DNA of 7,812 bases, taken from Bacteroidota bacterium. GTDB taxonomy: Bacteria > Bacteroidota > Ignavibacteria > UBA10030 > SZUA-254. The position numbers and the translations under genes are program-made. Of the stretch, positions 1-6,070 are shown piece after piece. Location: assembly GCA_004322375.1 (NCBI GenBank), contig SCUC01000129.1, positions 1 to 7,812 of the forward strand. Reading direction: 5' to 3'. A model generated the notes under the pieces. That model did not search any database. It was not told the DNA's origin and saw nothing but the letters and a program-made list of their open reading frames with translations. Position 1 is the stretch's first letter, and each line of letters begins with the position of its first letter.

Positions 1-98
1 GGTTGTTCAGAAAATGTGCTGAACGAATGGTTCAGAGTAGAACGCCTGAATGAGCCGCTCAAGCGTGCAAAAACACGAGAGAGGCGTAACTCCTGTTG

Positions 99-569
99 TT
101 ACATCTCAAAGTAGCTTGCTTCTTCCTGGCGGAATGCGTCAAGAACTTCAAGCTGGGATTTCGATTGAATGAGCTTATTTCTAAAATCTTCTTTGTTCAT
201 AAGCCGGGAAATACGGCTCAGTAACTTGATATGCGGTCCTACCATGCTGTCTTTTCCGATAAGCAAAAAAACGAGTCTCACGGGTTTTTCATCAAGCGAC
301 TGGTAATCAACCGGCTGTGCCGTAATGCCGAATACAGCGACGACATCGGACACGGAATCTGTTTTGCCGTGAGGAATAGCGAAGCCGTTTCCTACTCCGG
401 TGGACATGATTTTCTCTCGCTCGAAGATTGCTGAACGCACCTTTTCTTTATCAAGAACTTTTGGGGATTGGCTGGCAACATCAATCAGTGTATTAATGAT
501 GTCGTTTTTTGTAGTCCCCGTAAGGTTGACGACAATAAATTTTTCTTCGAGAATATCACTAATTTTCAT
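99..569 (-). CDS. PTS fructose-type EIIA domain protein (PtsN-like)
   Basis: A 156-residue single-domain protein of the PTS EIIA fructose/mannitol family (PtsN, EIIA-Ntr). Such proteins accept a phosphoryl group from HPr or NPr on a histidine. Stand-alone versions usually act in regulation rather than sugar uptake. The active-site motif is visible as AIPHGKT around residues 64-70, which makes His67 the likely phosphorylated residue. A second conserved histidine, His113, lies in GPHIKLLSRIS. Length matches the family (about 150-165), so the protein appears complete. The ATG at 567-569 starts directly at the conserved MKISDIL segment, and no Shine-Dalgarno sequence precedes it. No EIIB, EIIC, HPr or EI gene is visible in the window, so a regulatory role is inferred. 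It lies 160 nt downstream of the cystathionine lyase gene on the same strand. That gap holds only a weak 6-bp hairpin (680-697) and no clear promoter, so co-transcription is undecided. Confidence 0.9.
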   Translation of the reverse strand: MKISDILEEKFIVVNLTGTTKNDIINTLIDVASQSPKVLDKEKVRSAIFEREKIMSTGVGNGFAIPHGKTDSVSDVVAVFGITAQPVDYQSLDEKPVRLVFLLIGKDSMVGPHIKLLSRISRLMNKEDFRNKLIQSKSQLEVLDAFRQEEASYFEM

Positions 570-729
570 GTGCTAACGCTGACGTGAGATAAGTTCTCGT
601 TGTCCACTTCTGATTTATGGTATGCTTATCTTTAACAAGATGAGCCGGTAACTGGAAAAGCTATTAAAATGTAAGGAATTTTTGCATGATAGCAAAATGT
701 TTATGCTCTTTTCTCAGCAAAATATTGCA

Positions 730-1869
730 TTACCTAACTCGAAGAGATGAGGAAAGGTCGCTGATGATATCTTCAACATCTTCCAACCCGACAGAAATTC
801 TCACAAGTCCATCTGTTACTCCAATTCTTTGACGCTGCTCGTACGGAATGGAAGCGTGAGTCATTGTCGCGGGGTGTGAGATGAGAGTTTCGACGCCCCC
901 AAGGCTTTCCGCAAGGGCGCATAAACGCACGCGTTTCAGAAATTTCTTTGCAGCTGCAAGACTGCCGAGATCGAACGAAATCATTCCTCCAAAGTTTTTC
1001 ATCTGGCGTTTTGCAAGAGAATGCTGCGGGTGCTGTGGTAATCCGGGATAATAGACCTGTTTGATTCTTTTCTGCTTTGAAAGCCATTCTGCAACTTCCA
1101 TGGCGCTTTCCCCATGCCGTTCCATACGAACGGCTAGAGTTTTTGTTCCTCGAAGGCAAAGCCAGGCATCGAACGGACTGAGTATTCCGCCGACGGCTTT
1201 TTGGAGAAAACGGAGCCGTTCGGTAATAGCAGTATTGCTCGTTACAACCATCCCGCCGAGCATATCGCTATGCCCGTTCAAATATTTCGTCAAGCTATGA
1301 ACGACGAGGTCGAAGCCATACTCAAGCGGACGCTGCAAGTATGGAGTTGCGAATGTATTGTCACATGCTGATATAAGCTTGTGCTTTTTTGCCAGCCTGG
1401 CAATAACAGTCAAATCAGTGATTTCCATTGTAGGATTCGTCGGTGTTTCGACAAAAATCATTTTCGTGTTTTTGCGTATCGCCTGTTTCACAAGCTGAAG
1501 CTTCGTCGTGTCAACAAAATCGAATTGCAGTCCGTATTCTTCAAGCACCATTTTTCCAATGCGGTATGTTCCTCCATACACATTATGAGAGACAAGGACA
1601 TGGTCTCCCGGTTTCAACAACCGGAACACTGCATCAATCGCCGCCATGCCTGAGCCGAATGCCAGCCCGTGCTTTCCGCTTTCGAGCGCGGCGATATTTT
1701 TTTCAAGAGCATCCCGTGTTGGGTTGGAAACACGAGAGTATTCATAGCCTTTGTTTTTGCCGAGTTCTTCTTGAACATAGGTGGATGTTAAATAAACAGG
1801 AGTCATCACCGCCCCTGATAAGGGATCCGGTTCCTGTCCGGCATGGATGGATTTTGTGGAGAAGCGCAT
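730..1869 (-). CDS. Cystathionine gamma-lyase / gamma-synthase family PLP enzyme
   Basis: A 379-residue, full-length member of the Cys/Met-metabolism PLP-dependent family (fold type I). Visible motifs, in order, are the phosphate-contacting Y-S-R and SNPT segment (residues 44-51), GSGMAA (72-77), the cofactor-contacting Asp170 in CDNTFATP, the PLP-binding Lys195 in HSLTKYLNGH, and the SLGGVETLISHPATMTH segment (322-338). The family includes cystathionine gamma-lyase, gamma-synthase, beta-lyase and methionine gamma-lyase, and sequence alone does not separate them safely. Because a cystathionine beta-synthase lies directly upstream on the same strand, gamma-lyase is favoured: cystathionine to cysteine, 2-oxobutyrate and ammonia, completing reverse transsulfuration in the cytoplasm. 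The ATG at 1867-1869 opens directly into the conserved N-terminus (MRFSTKSIHAG) and has no Shine-Dalgarno sequence. The 162-nt gap to the upstream gene contains a terminator-like hairpin and short repeats, so it may have its own promoter. No odd residues were seen in the catalytic motifs. Confidence 0.93.
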   Translation of the reverse strand: MRFSTKSIHAGQEPDPLSGAVMTPVYLTSTYVQEELGKNKGYEYSRVSNPTRDALEKNIAALESGKHGLAFGSGMAAIDAVFRLLKPGDHVLVSHNVYGGTYRIGKMVLEEYGLQFDFVDTTKLQLVKQAIRKNTKMIFVETPTNPTMEITDLTVIARLAKKHKLISACDNTFATPYLQRPLEYGFDLVVHSLTKYLNGHSDMLGGMVVTSNTAITERLRFLQKAVGGILSPFDAWLCLRGTKTLAVRMERHGESAMEVAEWLSKQKRIKQVYYPGLPQHPQHSLAKRQMKNFGGMISFDLGSLAAAKKFLKRVRLCALAESLGGVETLISHPATMTHASIPYEQRQRIGVTDGLVRISVGLEDVEDIISDLSSSLRVR

Positions 1870-1875
1870 ATGTTA

Positions 1876-1903
1876 AGTATTAGAGTATAAAGTAGTTGAG
1901 TAT
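1876..1903. repeat. Short AGTAT-type repeat, 7-8 nt period
   Basis: AGTAT or AGTAG recurs at 1876, 1884, 1891 and 1899, giving steps of 8, 7 and 8 nt. This lies directly in front of the cystathionine lyase start codon, where a minus-strand reading gives ATACT-type units. It may belong to the same class of intergenic short-period repeats as the blocks at 1999-2026, 3490-3563 and 6019-6105. The region is AT-rich, which weakens the case. Confidence 0.35.
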
Positions 1904-1918
1904 TTGAGAAAGAGCGGT

Positions 1919-1955
1919 AAAAAAGATCATTTTACACTACGGAAATATCTTTTTT
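1919..1955. terminator. AT-rich hairpin between the two transsulfuration genes
   Basis: A perfect 9-bp inverted repeat is visible: AAAAAAGAT at 1919-1927 and ATCTTTTTT at 1947-1955. An inner 4-bp extension (ATTT 1929-1932 with AAAT 1943-1946) follows a single bulged C, leaving a 10-nt loop. Both strands end in a run of six T, so it could work as a bidirectional intrinsic terminator. On the minus strand it lies 76 nt after the cystathionine beta-synthase stop and 49 nt before the next start. It could end or attenuate beta-synthase transcripts. The stem has few G-C pairs, so it is weak, and termination is inferred only from shape. Confidence 0.4.
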
Positions 1956-1998
1956 GACATGCTCCGTTTTCATATTTTAAATTTTCGGATTTTGTTCG

Positions 1999-2026
1999 CA
2001 TATCTCACATCCCATATCCCATATCG
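1999..2026 (-). repeat. Tandem heptamer block, four GATATGR-type units
   Basis: Four contiguous 7-nt units read on the plus strand as CATATCT (1999-2005), CACATCC (2006-2012), CATATCC (2013-2019) and CATATCG (2020-2026). On the minus strand this is the GATATGR family. The block begins 5 nt after the cystathionine beta-synthase stop codon, in the sense direction of that gene. A closely similar three-unit block follows the transketolase N stop codon at 6019-6039. No dyad symmetry is seen in the block, so it is not an obvious terminator. Confidence 0.7.
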
Positions 2027-2031
2027 AATGA

Positions 2032-3420
2032 CTATCTCGCCAAATACTCAATCACGTCATACCGTGTCAAGATTCCTACTAATTTGTGGTTGTCTTCAAT
2101 CAGAACAGCGGAATCTTTTTTCTTCAGAAAATCAATGGCATGTTCAATGGGCGAATCCATGCCGATGACGGGAAACGCAGGCTCCATAAGCTCCTTCACA
2201 GGCTTATCGAGAATAGTACTGTTTTCCAACACAGCCGACATCAGCTCGTTATCAATTACAGTACCGACTGTCCTGTTTTTTTCAATTACCGGCAGCTGGG
2301 ATATATCATGTCGCTTAAAGAGGTCAAGCGCGTCGCGGACGGTTGTGTTCTGGTCAACGGCAACAAGAGTTTGAACAGTTCTCGGCTTCGACTGGATAAC
2401 AAAACGAACGGTAATCCTATCGGGCATGAGGAAACCGTTCTCACGCATCCAGTCATCGTTGTAGAGCTTGCTGAGATACCGCTCACCCGTATCGGGAAGC
2501 AAAATCACCATCACGTCGTTCTCTTGCATACGGTCGGCATATTTTAGCGCGCCGGCAACTGCAGAGCCGGCAGAGCCGCCCACAAAAATTCCTTCTTCAC
2601 GCGTTAATCTCCTTGCAAAAACAAAGGACTCCTTATCGGTTGCCTCAACCATGTCGTCAATAACGTCAAAGTTGAGCGTGCCGGGAAGCCAATCCTGCCC
2701 GATGCCCTCCACCTTATATGTTTTTAGAACGGGGTTGAATTTTTTTGTATAAAAATATTCGCGTAATGCAGAGCCGCGAGGGTCAATACCCACGACTTTA
2801 ATATTGGGATTTTTTTCCTTGAGATATTTTCCTGCTCCTGTAATCGTGCCGCCGGTGCCAACACCGCAAACGAAGTAATCAATCTGCCCGCCCGTCTGTT
2901 CCCAGATTTCGGGACCTGTGGTTTTATAATGTGCCTCCGGGTTCTTGGGATTGAAATATTGATTGGCAAGAATAGAATTCGGCGTTTCGCGAACGATTCG
3001 TTTGGCAACCTCGGTGTAGCTCTCCGGCGATTCATGAGGAACGGCAGTTGGAGTTACAATAACTTCGGCTCCAAATGCTCTCAAAAGGAGAATTTTTTCC
3101 TGGCTCATTTTATCCGGAAGCGTGAAAACGCACTTGTACCCTTTAATCGCAGCCGCTATGGCTATGCCCAACCCGGTGTTGCCTGATGTAGCTTCAACTA
3201 TTGTTCCGCCGGGGCGAAGCCTGCCTTCGCGTTCAGCGTCTTCAATGATTTCAAGTCCGATGCGGTCTTTCACGGAACCGCCGGGATTAAAGCTTTCTAC
3301 CTTGACAAAATAATGTCCTTTATATCCCCGCGTTATTTTATTGAGCTTGACTAAAGGCGTATTGCCAAGCGTGCCAAGGATGTTTTCATGATATTTGATT
3401 TTTGAAAGATCAGAGAGCAT
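2032..3420 (-). CDS. cbs: Cystathionine beta-synthase with C-terminal CBS domain pair
   Basis: A 462-residue PLP enzyme of fold type II. The catalytic domain spans about residues 10-335: NTPLVKL (20-26), the Schiff-base Lys51 in GGSVKDR, SGNTG (79-83) contacting the substrate carboxylate, the PLP-phosphate loop GTGGT (188-192), and EGIGQD (238-243). EGIGQD and the LLPDTGERYLSK segment (308-318) favour cystathionine beta-synthase over cysteine synthase. Two CBS domains follow, at about 345-395 and 410-460. In relatives such domains bind adenine nucleotides or S-adenosylmethionine and tune activity; binding here is not shown. The haem-binding N-terminal extension of animal enzymes is absent, as is common in bacteria. 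The expected reaction is homocysteine plus serine to cystathionine, in the cytoplasm. It pairs functionally with the gamma-lyase family gene downstream. The ATG at 3418-3420 has no Shine-Dalgarno sequence. A cysteine synthase side activity is possible. Confidence 0.93.
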   Translation of the reverse strand: MLSDLSKIKYHENILGTLGNTPLVKLNKITRGYKGHYFVKVESFNPGGSVKDRIGLEIIEDAEREGRLRPGGTIVEATSGNTGLGIAIAAAIKGYKCVFTLPDKMSQEKILLLRAFGAEVIVTPTAVPHESPESYTEVAKRIVRETPNSILANQYFNPKNPEAHYKTTGPEIWEQTGGQIDYFVCGVGTGGTITGAGKYLKEKNPNIKVVGIDPRGSALREYFYTKKFNPVLKTYKVEGIGQDWLPGTLNFDVIDDMVEATDKESFVFARRLTREEGIFVGGSAGSAVAGALKYADRMQENDVMVILLPDTGERYLSKLYNDDWMRENGFLMPDRITVRFVIQSKPRTVQTLVAVDQNTTVRDALDLFKRHDISQLPVIEKNRTVGTVIDNELMSAVLENSTILDKPVKELMEPAFPVIGMDSPIEHAIDFLKKKDSAVLIEDNHKLVGILTRYDVIEYLAR

Positions 3421-3489
3421 AGAATTTAATGATAGTAGTTGATGTAAGAACAGTCGTTTAGTTTTGAAAAAAAGTTGAGTGAGAAGACG

Positions 3490-3563
3490 TTTCAGGCTTC
3501 AAGTTTCAGGAATATACTAATCCTTATAACATGCAACATGATGCCTGAATCCTGAAACCTGAA
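3490..3563. repeat. Heptamer repeats in opposing orientation (ACNTGAA family)
   Basis: The spacer between larB and cbs holds two heptamer runs. Three units lie at 3490-3510 (TTTCAGG, CTTCAAG, TTTCAGG). Five units lie at 3529-3563 and include ACATGCA, GCCTGAA, TCCTGAA and ACCTGAA. The left run is the reverse complement of the same family. As a result GCTTCAAGTTTCAGG (3496-3510) pairs with CCTGAAACCTGAAGC (3551-3565) over 15 positions, 14 as Watson-Crick pairs and one as G-T, around a 40-nt loop. There is no T-run directly after either arm, so it is not a textbook terminator. Related ACTTGAA and ACATGAA units occur at 6071-6105. Confidence 0.65.
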
Positions 3564-3619
3564 GCACACTACCCTTGCAGACTGTTAGATAAATATAGAG
3601 CATCGCGATTGTGACGCAG

Positions 3620-4375
3620 TTATCTGGAACCAGGATTCATCAGGCTCGCTGCAAACCCTGCTCCAAAACCGTTATCTATATTAACCACCGTAACACCGCT
3701 TGCGCAGGAGTTTAACATACCGAGTAGAGCAGCGACGCCGCCAAAGCTTGCTCCGTAGCCAATAGAGGTCGGCACCGCAATGACGGGGACATCAACCAAG
3801 CCGCCCACAACGCTTGGCAACGCGCCTTCCATCCCTGCAACAACGATAATGACCGTTGCGTTCAAAAGTTTTTCACTCTGGGAAAGCAACCGGTGAATGC
3901 CCGCGACGCCTACATCATACAATTTTTCAACCGGATTTCCCATCACTTGAGCAGTAATGGCTGCTTCTTCCGCGACAGGAATATCGGACGTTCCGGCGGA
4001 AATGACTAAAATGATTCCTTTTCCTTGTTCCGGTTCTTTCGGCTCATTAGCTGTGATGACATGCGCAAACTGGTGATAATGTGCAGTTCTGATTTTCCGT
4101 TTTACGGATTTGAAATGCTCATTCGAGGCGCGTGTGGCAAGCAATGGGTGCTTCTTACTTGTAATCCGTGAGGCAATTTCGGCAACTTGTTGGGGCGTCT
4201 TTCCTTCGCATAGTATTACTTCAGGAAATCCCTGACGCAACCTGCGGTGGTGGTCAATAGTGGCAAAACCAAGAGATTCCGAGCGGAGAAAGGTGAGCGT
4301 TTCGAGTATTTGCTGTTCGGTAATTTTCCCGCTCTTATAATCAATGAGGATTTGTTTTAACTCAGTTTTGGTCAT
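3620..4375 (-). CDS. larB: LarB, nickel-pincer nucleotide cofactor synthesis (NaAD carboxylase/hydrolase)
   Basis: A 251-residue LarB, a PurE-related enzyme. Characterised LarB carboxylates the pyridinium ring of nicotinic acid adenine dinucleotide and cleaves its phosphoanhydride. This is the first step toward the nickel-pincer cofactor of lactate racemase and related LarA-type enzymes. The N-terminal region carries GFPEVILCEGKT (about 51-62). The PurE-like domain runs from about residue 120, with ILVISAGTSDIPVAEEA, then YDVGVAGIHRLL, VVAGMEGALPSVVGG, and the glycine-rich PTSIGYGASFGG. The ATG at 4373-4375 (MTKTELKQIL) gives the usual family length of about 250. An in-frame ATG at 4424-4426 would add 17 residues that do not resemble the family, although an AAAGGG lies close before it. 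Neither larC, larE nor larA is in the window. The gene is divergent from plsY and lies 199 nt upstream of cbs. Older annotations of this family as an AIR carboxylase are misleading. Confidence 0.92.
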   Translation of the reverse strand: MTKTELKQILIDYKSGKITEQQILETLTFLRSESLGFATIDHHRRLRQGFPEVILCEGKTPQQVAEIASRITSKKHPLLATRASNEHFKSVKRKIRTAHYHQFAHVITANEPKEPEQGKGIILVISAGTSDIPVAEEAAITAQVMGNPVEKLYDVGVAGIHRLLSQSEKLLNATVIIVVAGMEGALPSVVGGLVDVPVIAVPTSIGYGASFGGVAALLGMLNSCASGVTVVNIDNGFGAGFAASLMNPGSR

Positions 4376-4431
4376 AAATGTGTTGAAAATATAGCTGTTT
4401 TTGGGAGGAGAAACAAGGGTTGGCATAGCCC

Positions 4432-4461
4432 TTTGCCAATCAGTCCCATTTTTCGTATTTT
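4432..4461 (+). promoter_or_regulatory. Possible promoter for plsY-tktN-tktC
   Basis: TTGCCA (4433-4438, one mismatch to the sigma-70 -35 box) is followed after 17 nt by TATTTT (4456-4461, two mismatches to the -10 box). Read instead in the Bacteroidetes style, TTTG at 4432 followed after 20 nt by TATTTTAC only partly matches TTTG-N19-TANNTTTG. It lies in the larB/plsY divergent spacer and would place a transcript start just before the likely plsY start codons. This is inferred from short motifs in AT-rich DNA, so it is weak. Confidence 0.2.
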
Positions 4462-4487
4462 ACTATGCTAATATTTGCCACATTTTC

Positions 4488-5117
4488 TTGTTTTTGAGGT
4501 TGTTCTCCTATTTTACTAGCTTTCTGATTGGATACCTTATCGGCTCGTTTCCGACGGCGTTTCTTTTAGTCAAACAAAGAACGAAAAGAGATATTCGGGA
4601 AGAAGGGAGTAAAAACATAGGCGCGATGAATGCTTTTGAGGTAACAAATTCGAAGCTCATTGGTAGCCTGGCAATGATAGGTGATTTGCTGAAGGGAACA
4701 TTAGCTGTGGCAATAGTAATGGTTCTGTTCGGAACTGAACAGCAAGCGCCAATCCTCATTAGTGGAGTTTGCGTTGTGCTGGGCCATAATTATCCCGTGT
4801 GGCTGAAGTTCAAAGGTGGAAGAGGGCTTTCGACTACGGCAGGCGTTATGCTTGTGGTATGCTGGTTGTTTGTTCTCCTCTGGTGTGCTGTTTGGGCTGT
4901 TGTCTATAAGCTTGTCAATGATCTCCACAAAGCAAACATCATTGCGTCGGCGATAAGTCCGTTAGGATTGTTTCTCCTGCCGGAGAACATACTTCGATTT
5001 TCGATTCCATCATCTATATTCCCGGAAACGGCAATTGGTCTAGCGATATCCGTTTGTATCTTAATATTGCTCAGACATCAGGAACAGATTCGGGATATAG
5101 TTCGTTCTCATAATTAA
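4488..5117 (+). CDS. plsY: PlsY-type acyl-phosphate:glycerol-3-phosphate acyltransferase, divergent
   Basis: A polytopic inner-membrane protein of the PlsY family. The family transfers an acyl group from acyl-phosphate to glycerol-3-phosphate, giving lysophosphatidic acid, the first step of phospholipid synthesis. Numbered from 4488 (209 residues, family about 200), motifs are GYLIGSFPTAFLL (16-28), GSKNIGAMNAFE (40-51), GHNYPVWLKFKGGRG (99-113) and LLRHQEQI (194-201). Hydrophobic segments lie between them. Two positions depart from the usual pattern: the Arg expected at the end of the GSGNxGxxNxxR motif is Glu51, and the Asn expected in the C-terminal HRENI-like motif is Gln. The start is uncertain. 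The frame has no upstream ATG, only TTG at 4401, 4488, 4494 and 4500; 4488 or 4500 best fit the family length, and neither has good Shine-Dalgarno spacing. It lies 15 nt before tktN. A lineage-specific subfamily or a paralogue with another role is possible. Confidence 0.8.
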   Translation: MFLRLFSYFTSFLIGYLIGSFPTAFLLVKQRTKRDIREEGSKNIGAMNAFEVTNSKLIGSLAMIGDLLKGTLAVAIVMVLFGTEQQAPILISGVCVVLGHNYPVWLKFKGGRGLSTTAGVMLVVCWLFVLLWCAVWAVVYKLVNDLHKANIIASAISPLGLFLLPENILRFSIPSSIFPETAIGLAISVCILILLRHQEQIRDIVRSHN

Positions 5118-5132
5118 ACAATTTATATATCC

Positions 5133-6017
5133 ATGGAAAAATTATCTATTACTGAACTTCCTGAAATCGCACGGCAGCTTCGCCGCGACGTTATTAAAAT
5201 GTTGATGATTTCTAAGTCAGGACATTCCGGCGGACCGCTCGGCCTTGCCGATATTTTTGCATCGCTCTATTTTCATCTCATGAACATAGACCCCCAACAA
5301 CCCAAAATGGATGCACGGGATTATTTCTTTCTTTCCGCCGGTCATCTCTGCCCCGTCTGGTATGCAACCCTTGCAAGGCGCGGGTATTTTCCCATCAGCG
5401 AGCTGACAACGCTGCGAAAAATAAACGGACGACTGCAAGGTCACCCTGCGCCCGCGCATACACACGGCGTCCCGGGCATAGAAATTGCTTCCGGCGCGTT
5501 AGGGCAAGGGCTTTCGATTGGAGTCGGGTGTGCCATAGGGTTGAAGCTGGATAAGAAGCCCAACTGGGTGTATGTTCTTTGCGGTGATGGTGAATTAAAC
5601 GAAGGTCAGATTTGGGAAGCGATGATGACCGCGGGACATCACAAGGTTGATAATGTAATTACGATTGTTGATAGAAATTTCTGTCAGATTGACAACAGAA
5701 CGGAGAACGTGATGCAACTGGAGCCGCTTGCAGATAAATGGAAAGCGTTTAACTGGCATGTGCTTGAATGCAACGGAAATGACATCGAACAATTCATCAA
5801 AACAGTAAGACAGGCGCAAGAACTGAAAGGAAAACCGAAGGTGATACTTGCCCATACGTTTATGGGAAAAGGCGTGTCGTTTATGGAAGATGATTACAAG
5901 TGGCATGGCGTTCCGCCCAACGACGAACAGGGGAAAACAGCCTTAAGCGAGATTTCTCCAACAAAATATGGAGACTTTATAGAATTTGAATGGGAAAAAG
6001 AGGCTGTTGCCGCTTAA
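5133..6017 (+). CDS. Transketolase, N-terminal (ThDP-binding) subunit
   Basis: A 294-residue stand-alone N-terminal half of transketolase, matching the length of split enzymes. It binds thiamine diphosphate through the motif that begins at GDGELNEGQIWEA (151-163) and ends at Asn182 in VDRN. Other landmarks are KSGHSGGPLG (28-37) with its conserved His31, INGRLQGHPAP (97-107), SGALGQGLSIGVG (120-132) and the YKWHG segment (256-260). With the C-terminal subunit it should transfer two-carbon ketol units between sugar phosphates in the cytoplasmic non-oxidative pentose phosphate pathway. The stretch DRNFCQIDN (180-188) differs from the common D-x-N-x-LQIDG form but keeps QID. The ATG at 5133 begins 15 nt after plsY and has no Shine-Dalgarno sequence. 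The partner gene follows after 89 nt filled with heptamer repeats. Split transketolases are common in several bacterial phyla and archaea, so the split is not a frameshift. Confidence 0.94.
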   Translation: MEKLSITELPEIARQLRRDVIKMLMISKSGHSGGPLGLADIFASLYFHLMNIDPQQPKMDARDYFFLSAGHLCPVWYATLARRGYFPISELTTLRKINGRLQGHPAPAHTHGVPGIEIASGALGQGLSIGVGCAIGLKLDKKPNWVYVLCGDGELNEGQIWEAMMTAGHHKVDNVITIVDRNFCQIDNRTENVMQLEPLADKWKAFNWHVLECNGNDIEQFIKTVRQAQELKGKPKVILAHTFMGKGVSFMEDDYKWHGVPPNDEQGKTALSEISPTKYGDFIEFEWEKEAVAA

Positions 6018-6018
6018 C

Positions 6019-6067
6019 GATATGAGATTTGGGATGTGCATCTCGCAATCTGAATCTTGCTTTAGCC
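6019..6067 (+). repeat. Tandem heptamer block after tktN (GATATGR and AATCTNG units)
   Basis: Beginning 1 nt after the tktN stop codon, three GATATGR-type units are visible: GATATGA (6019-6025), GATTTGG (6026-6032) and GATGTGC (6033-6039). Three ATCT-type units follow in the same 7-nt register: ATCTCGC (6040-6046), AATCTGA (6047-6053) and ATCTTGC (6054-6060). The last seven bases to 6067 do not match well. The first three units closely match the sense-strand block after the cbs stop codon (1999-2026 on the minus strand). Confidence 0.7.
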
Positions 6068-6070
6068 ATC

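Noticed and set aside
5..35. GTTCAG (5-10), CTGAAC (19-24) and GTTCAG (30-35) form a short inverted repeat near the left edge.
   Set aside because: A 6-bp stem without a T-run is too weak to call a terminator or operator.
1..114. Plus-strand open frame entering from the left edge and ending at TAG 112-114, overlapping the EIIA 3' end by 16 nt.
   Set aside because: Only 37 codons are visible, with no recognisable motif. An open frame of that length is expected by chance fairly often. It could be the end of a convergent gene, but this cannot be supported.
680..697. TTTTGC and GCAAAA hairpin downstream of the cystathionine lyase gene, considered as a terminator.
   Set aside because: Six base pairs, mostly A-T, with no T-run following on the minus strand.
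2086..2547. A 153-codon plus-strand open frame opposite cbs.
   Set aside because: The cbs frame on the minus strand carries intact CBS-domain and PLP motifs over the same bases; the antisense product resembles nothing.
3490..3563. Repeat runs considered as a CRISPR array.
   Set aside because: Units are 7 nt and contiguous with no spacers, and no cas genes are present.
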